A stretch of 5,965 nt of DNA. It comes from Planctomycetaceae bacterium (GTDB lineage Bacteria > Planctomycetota > Planctomycetia > Planctomycetales > Planctomycetaceae). Below the pieces are notes generated by a model, which was not told the origin of the DNA, did not search any database, and saw only the letters and a list, made by a program, of their open reading frames with translations. Of the stretch, positions 5,795 through 5,965 are shown in pieces (within the stretch, counting starts at the first letter, position 1; the number at the start of each line of letters is the position of its first letter). The DNA lies in the NCBI GenBank assembly GCA_016795125.1, contig JAEUIG010000673.1:1-5965 (forward strand). Direction: 5' to 3'. Both the position numbers and the translations under genes were made by a program.

Positions 5795-5965
5795 ATGACT
5801 CCTACCGCCTTCTCCCGCCGCCATGCCCTGAAGTCGGCCGCCGGCGGTTTCGGTTATCTCGCGTTCGCCGGCATGCTGGGACTGGAACAGCAGCGGGCTG
5901 CGGCTGCCACGCGCTCGCCCGGTCCCCTCGTCCCCAGGCCGTCCCATTTCCCGACGCGCGCGAAG
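5795..5965 (+). CDS. DUF1501 family protein with Tat signal (3' partial)
   Basis: Only the first 57 codons are in the window. The N-terminus has a twin-arginine export signal, SRRHALKSAAGGFGYLAF (residues 7-24), then an Ala-rich cleavage region and PGPLVPRPSHFPTRAK (42-57), which is the usual lead-in to the DUF1501 domain; these proteins commonly continue with a K/R-V-I-hydrophobic segment and a GG(P/V)S-type site. DUF1501 (PF07394) belongs to the alkaline phosphatase/sulfatase-like fold group and is commonly encoded next to PSCyt1/DUF1549/DUF1553 proteins in planctomycetes. The 29-base gap and shared direction suggest co-transcription. A weak GGA lies 7 bases before the ATG. The Tat signal implies export of a folded, possibly metal-bearing protein. 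The function of the pair is unknown; confidence rests on the signal, the lead-in and the neighbour. Confidence 0.88.
   Translation, partial: MTPTAFSRRHALKSAAGGFGYLAFAGMLGLEQQRAAAATRSPGPLVPRPSHFPTRAK

Overview
The window looks like a piece of a Planctomycetota chromosome. The strongest evidence is the pair at its right end: a secreted protein with planctomycete-type cytochrome c (PSCyt1), DUF1549 and DUF1553 regions, followed 29 bases later by the start of a Tat-exported DUF1501 protein. This pairing is characteristic of the phylum (and of some Verrucomicrobiota). High GC with GC-rich third codon positions, and palindromic repeats between genes, fit the same picture. No genus can be named from the sequence alone.

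Layout. (1) Bases 2-940 (+): the C-terminal 312 residues of a double-domain sugar ABC transporter ATPase of the RbsA/MglA type, cut by the window edge. (2) 941-1076: a short gap filled by a GC-rich imperfect palindrome followed directly by six Ts, flanked by two degenerate copies of a 19-base element. (3) 1077-2081 (+): the RbsC-type permease partner. (4) 2082-2265: a gap between converging genes, holding a second palindrome of different sequence but similar construction, plus a small hairpin. (5) 2266-2811 (-): a RimJ/RimL-like GNAT acetyltransferase. (6) 2812-3137: a divergent intergenic stretch with two small inverted repeats and a possible 45-codon gene on the minus strand (2919-3056). (7) 3138-5765 (+): the PSCyt1/DUF1549/DUF1553 protein. 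(8) 5795-5965 (+): the first 57 codons of the DUF1501 gene.

The ATPase and permease should form one importer for a monosaccharide or similar small polar solute; the periplasmic binding protein is not in the window. The PSCyt1 and DUF1501 genes should form a second, separate unit acting outside the cytoplasmic membrane; its substrate is unknown. The acetyltransferase stands alone.

No defence system, mobile element with a transposase, CRISPR array, tRNA or rRNA was found. The least ordinary signals are the two palindromes, which share a design of three heptamers and their inverted copies spaced 8-9 bases apart (one placed inside the ABC operon with a terminator-like T run), and the possible small gene in the divergent region.
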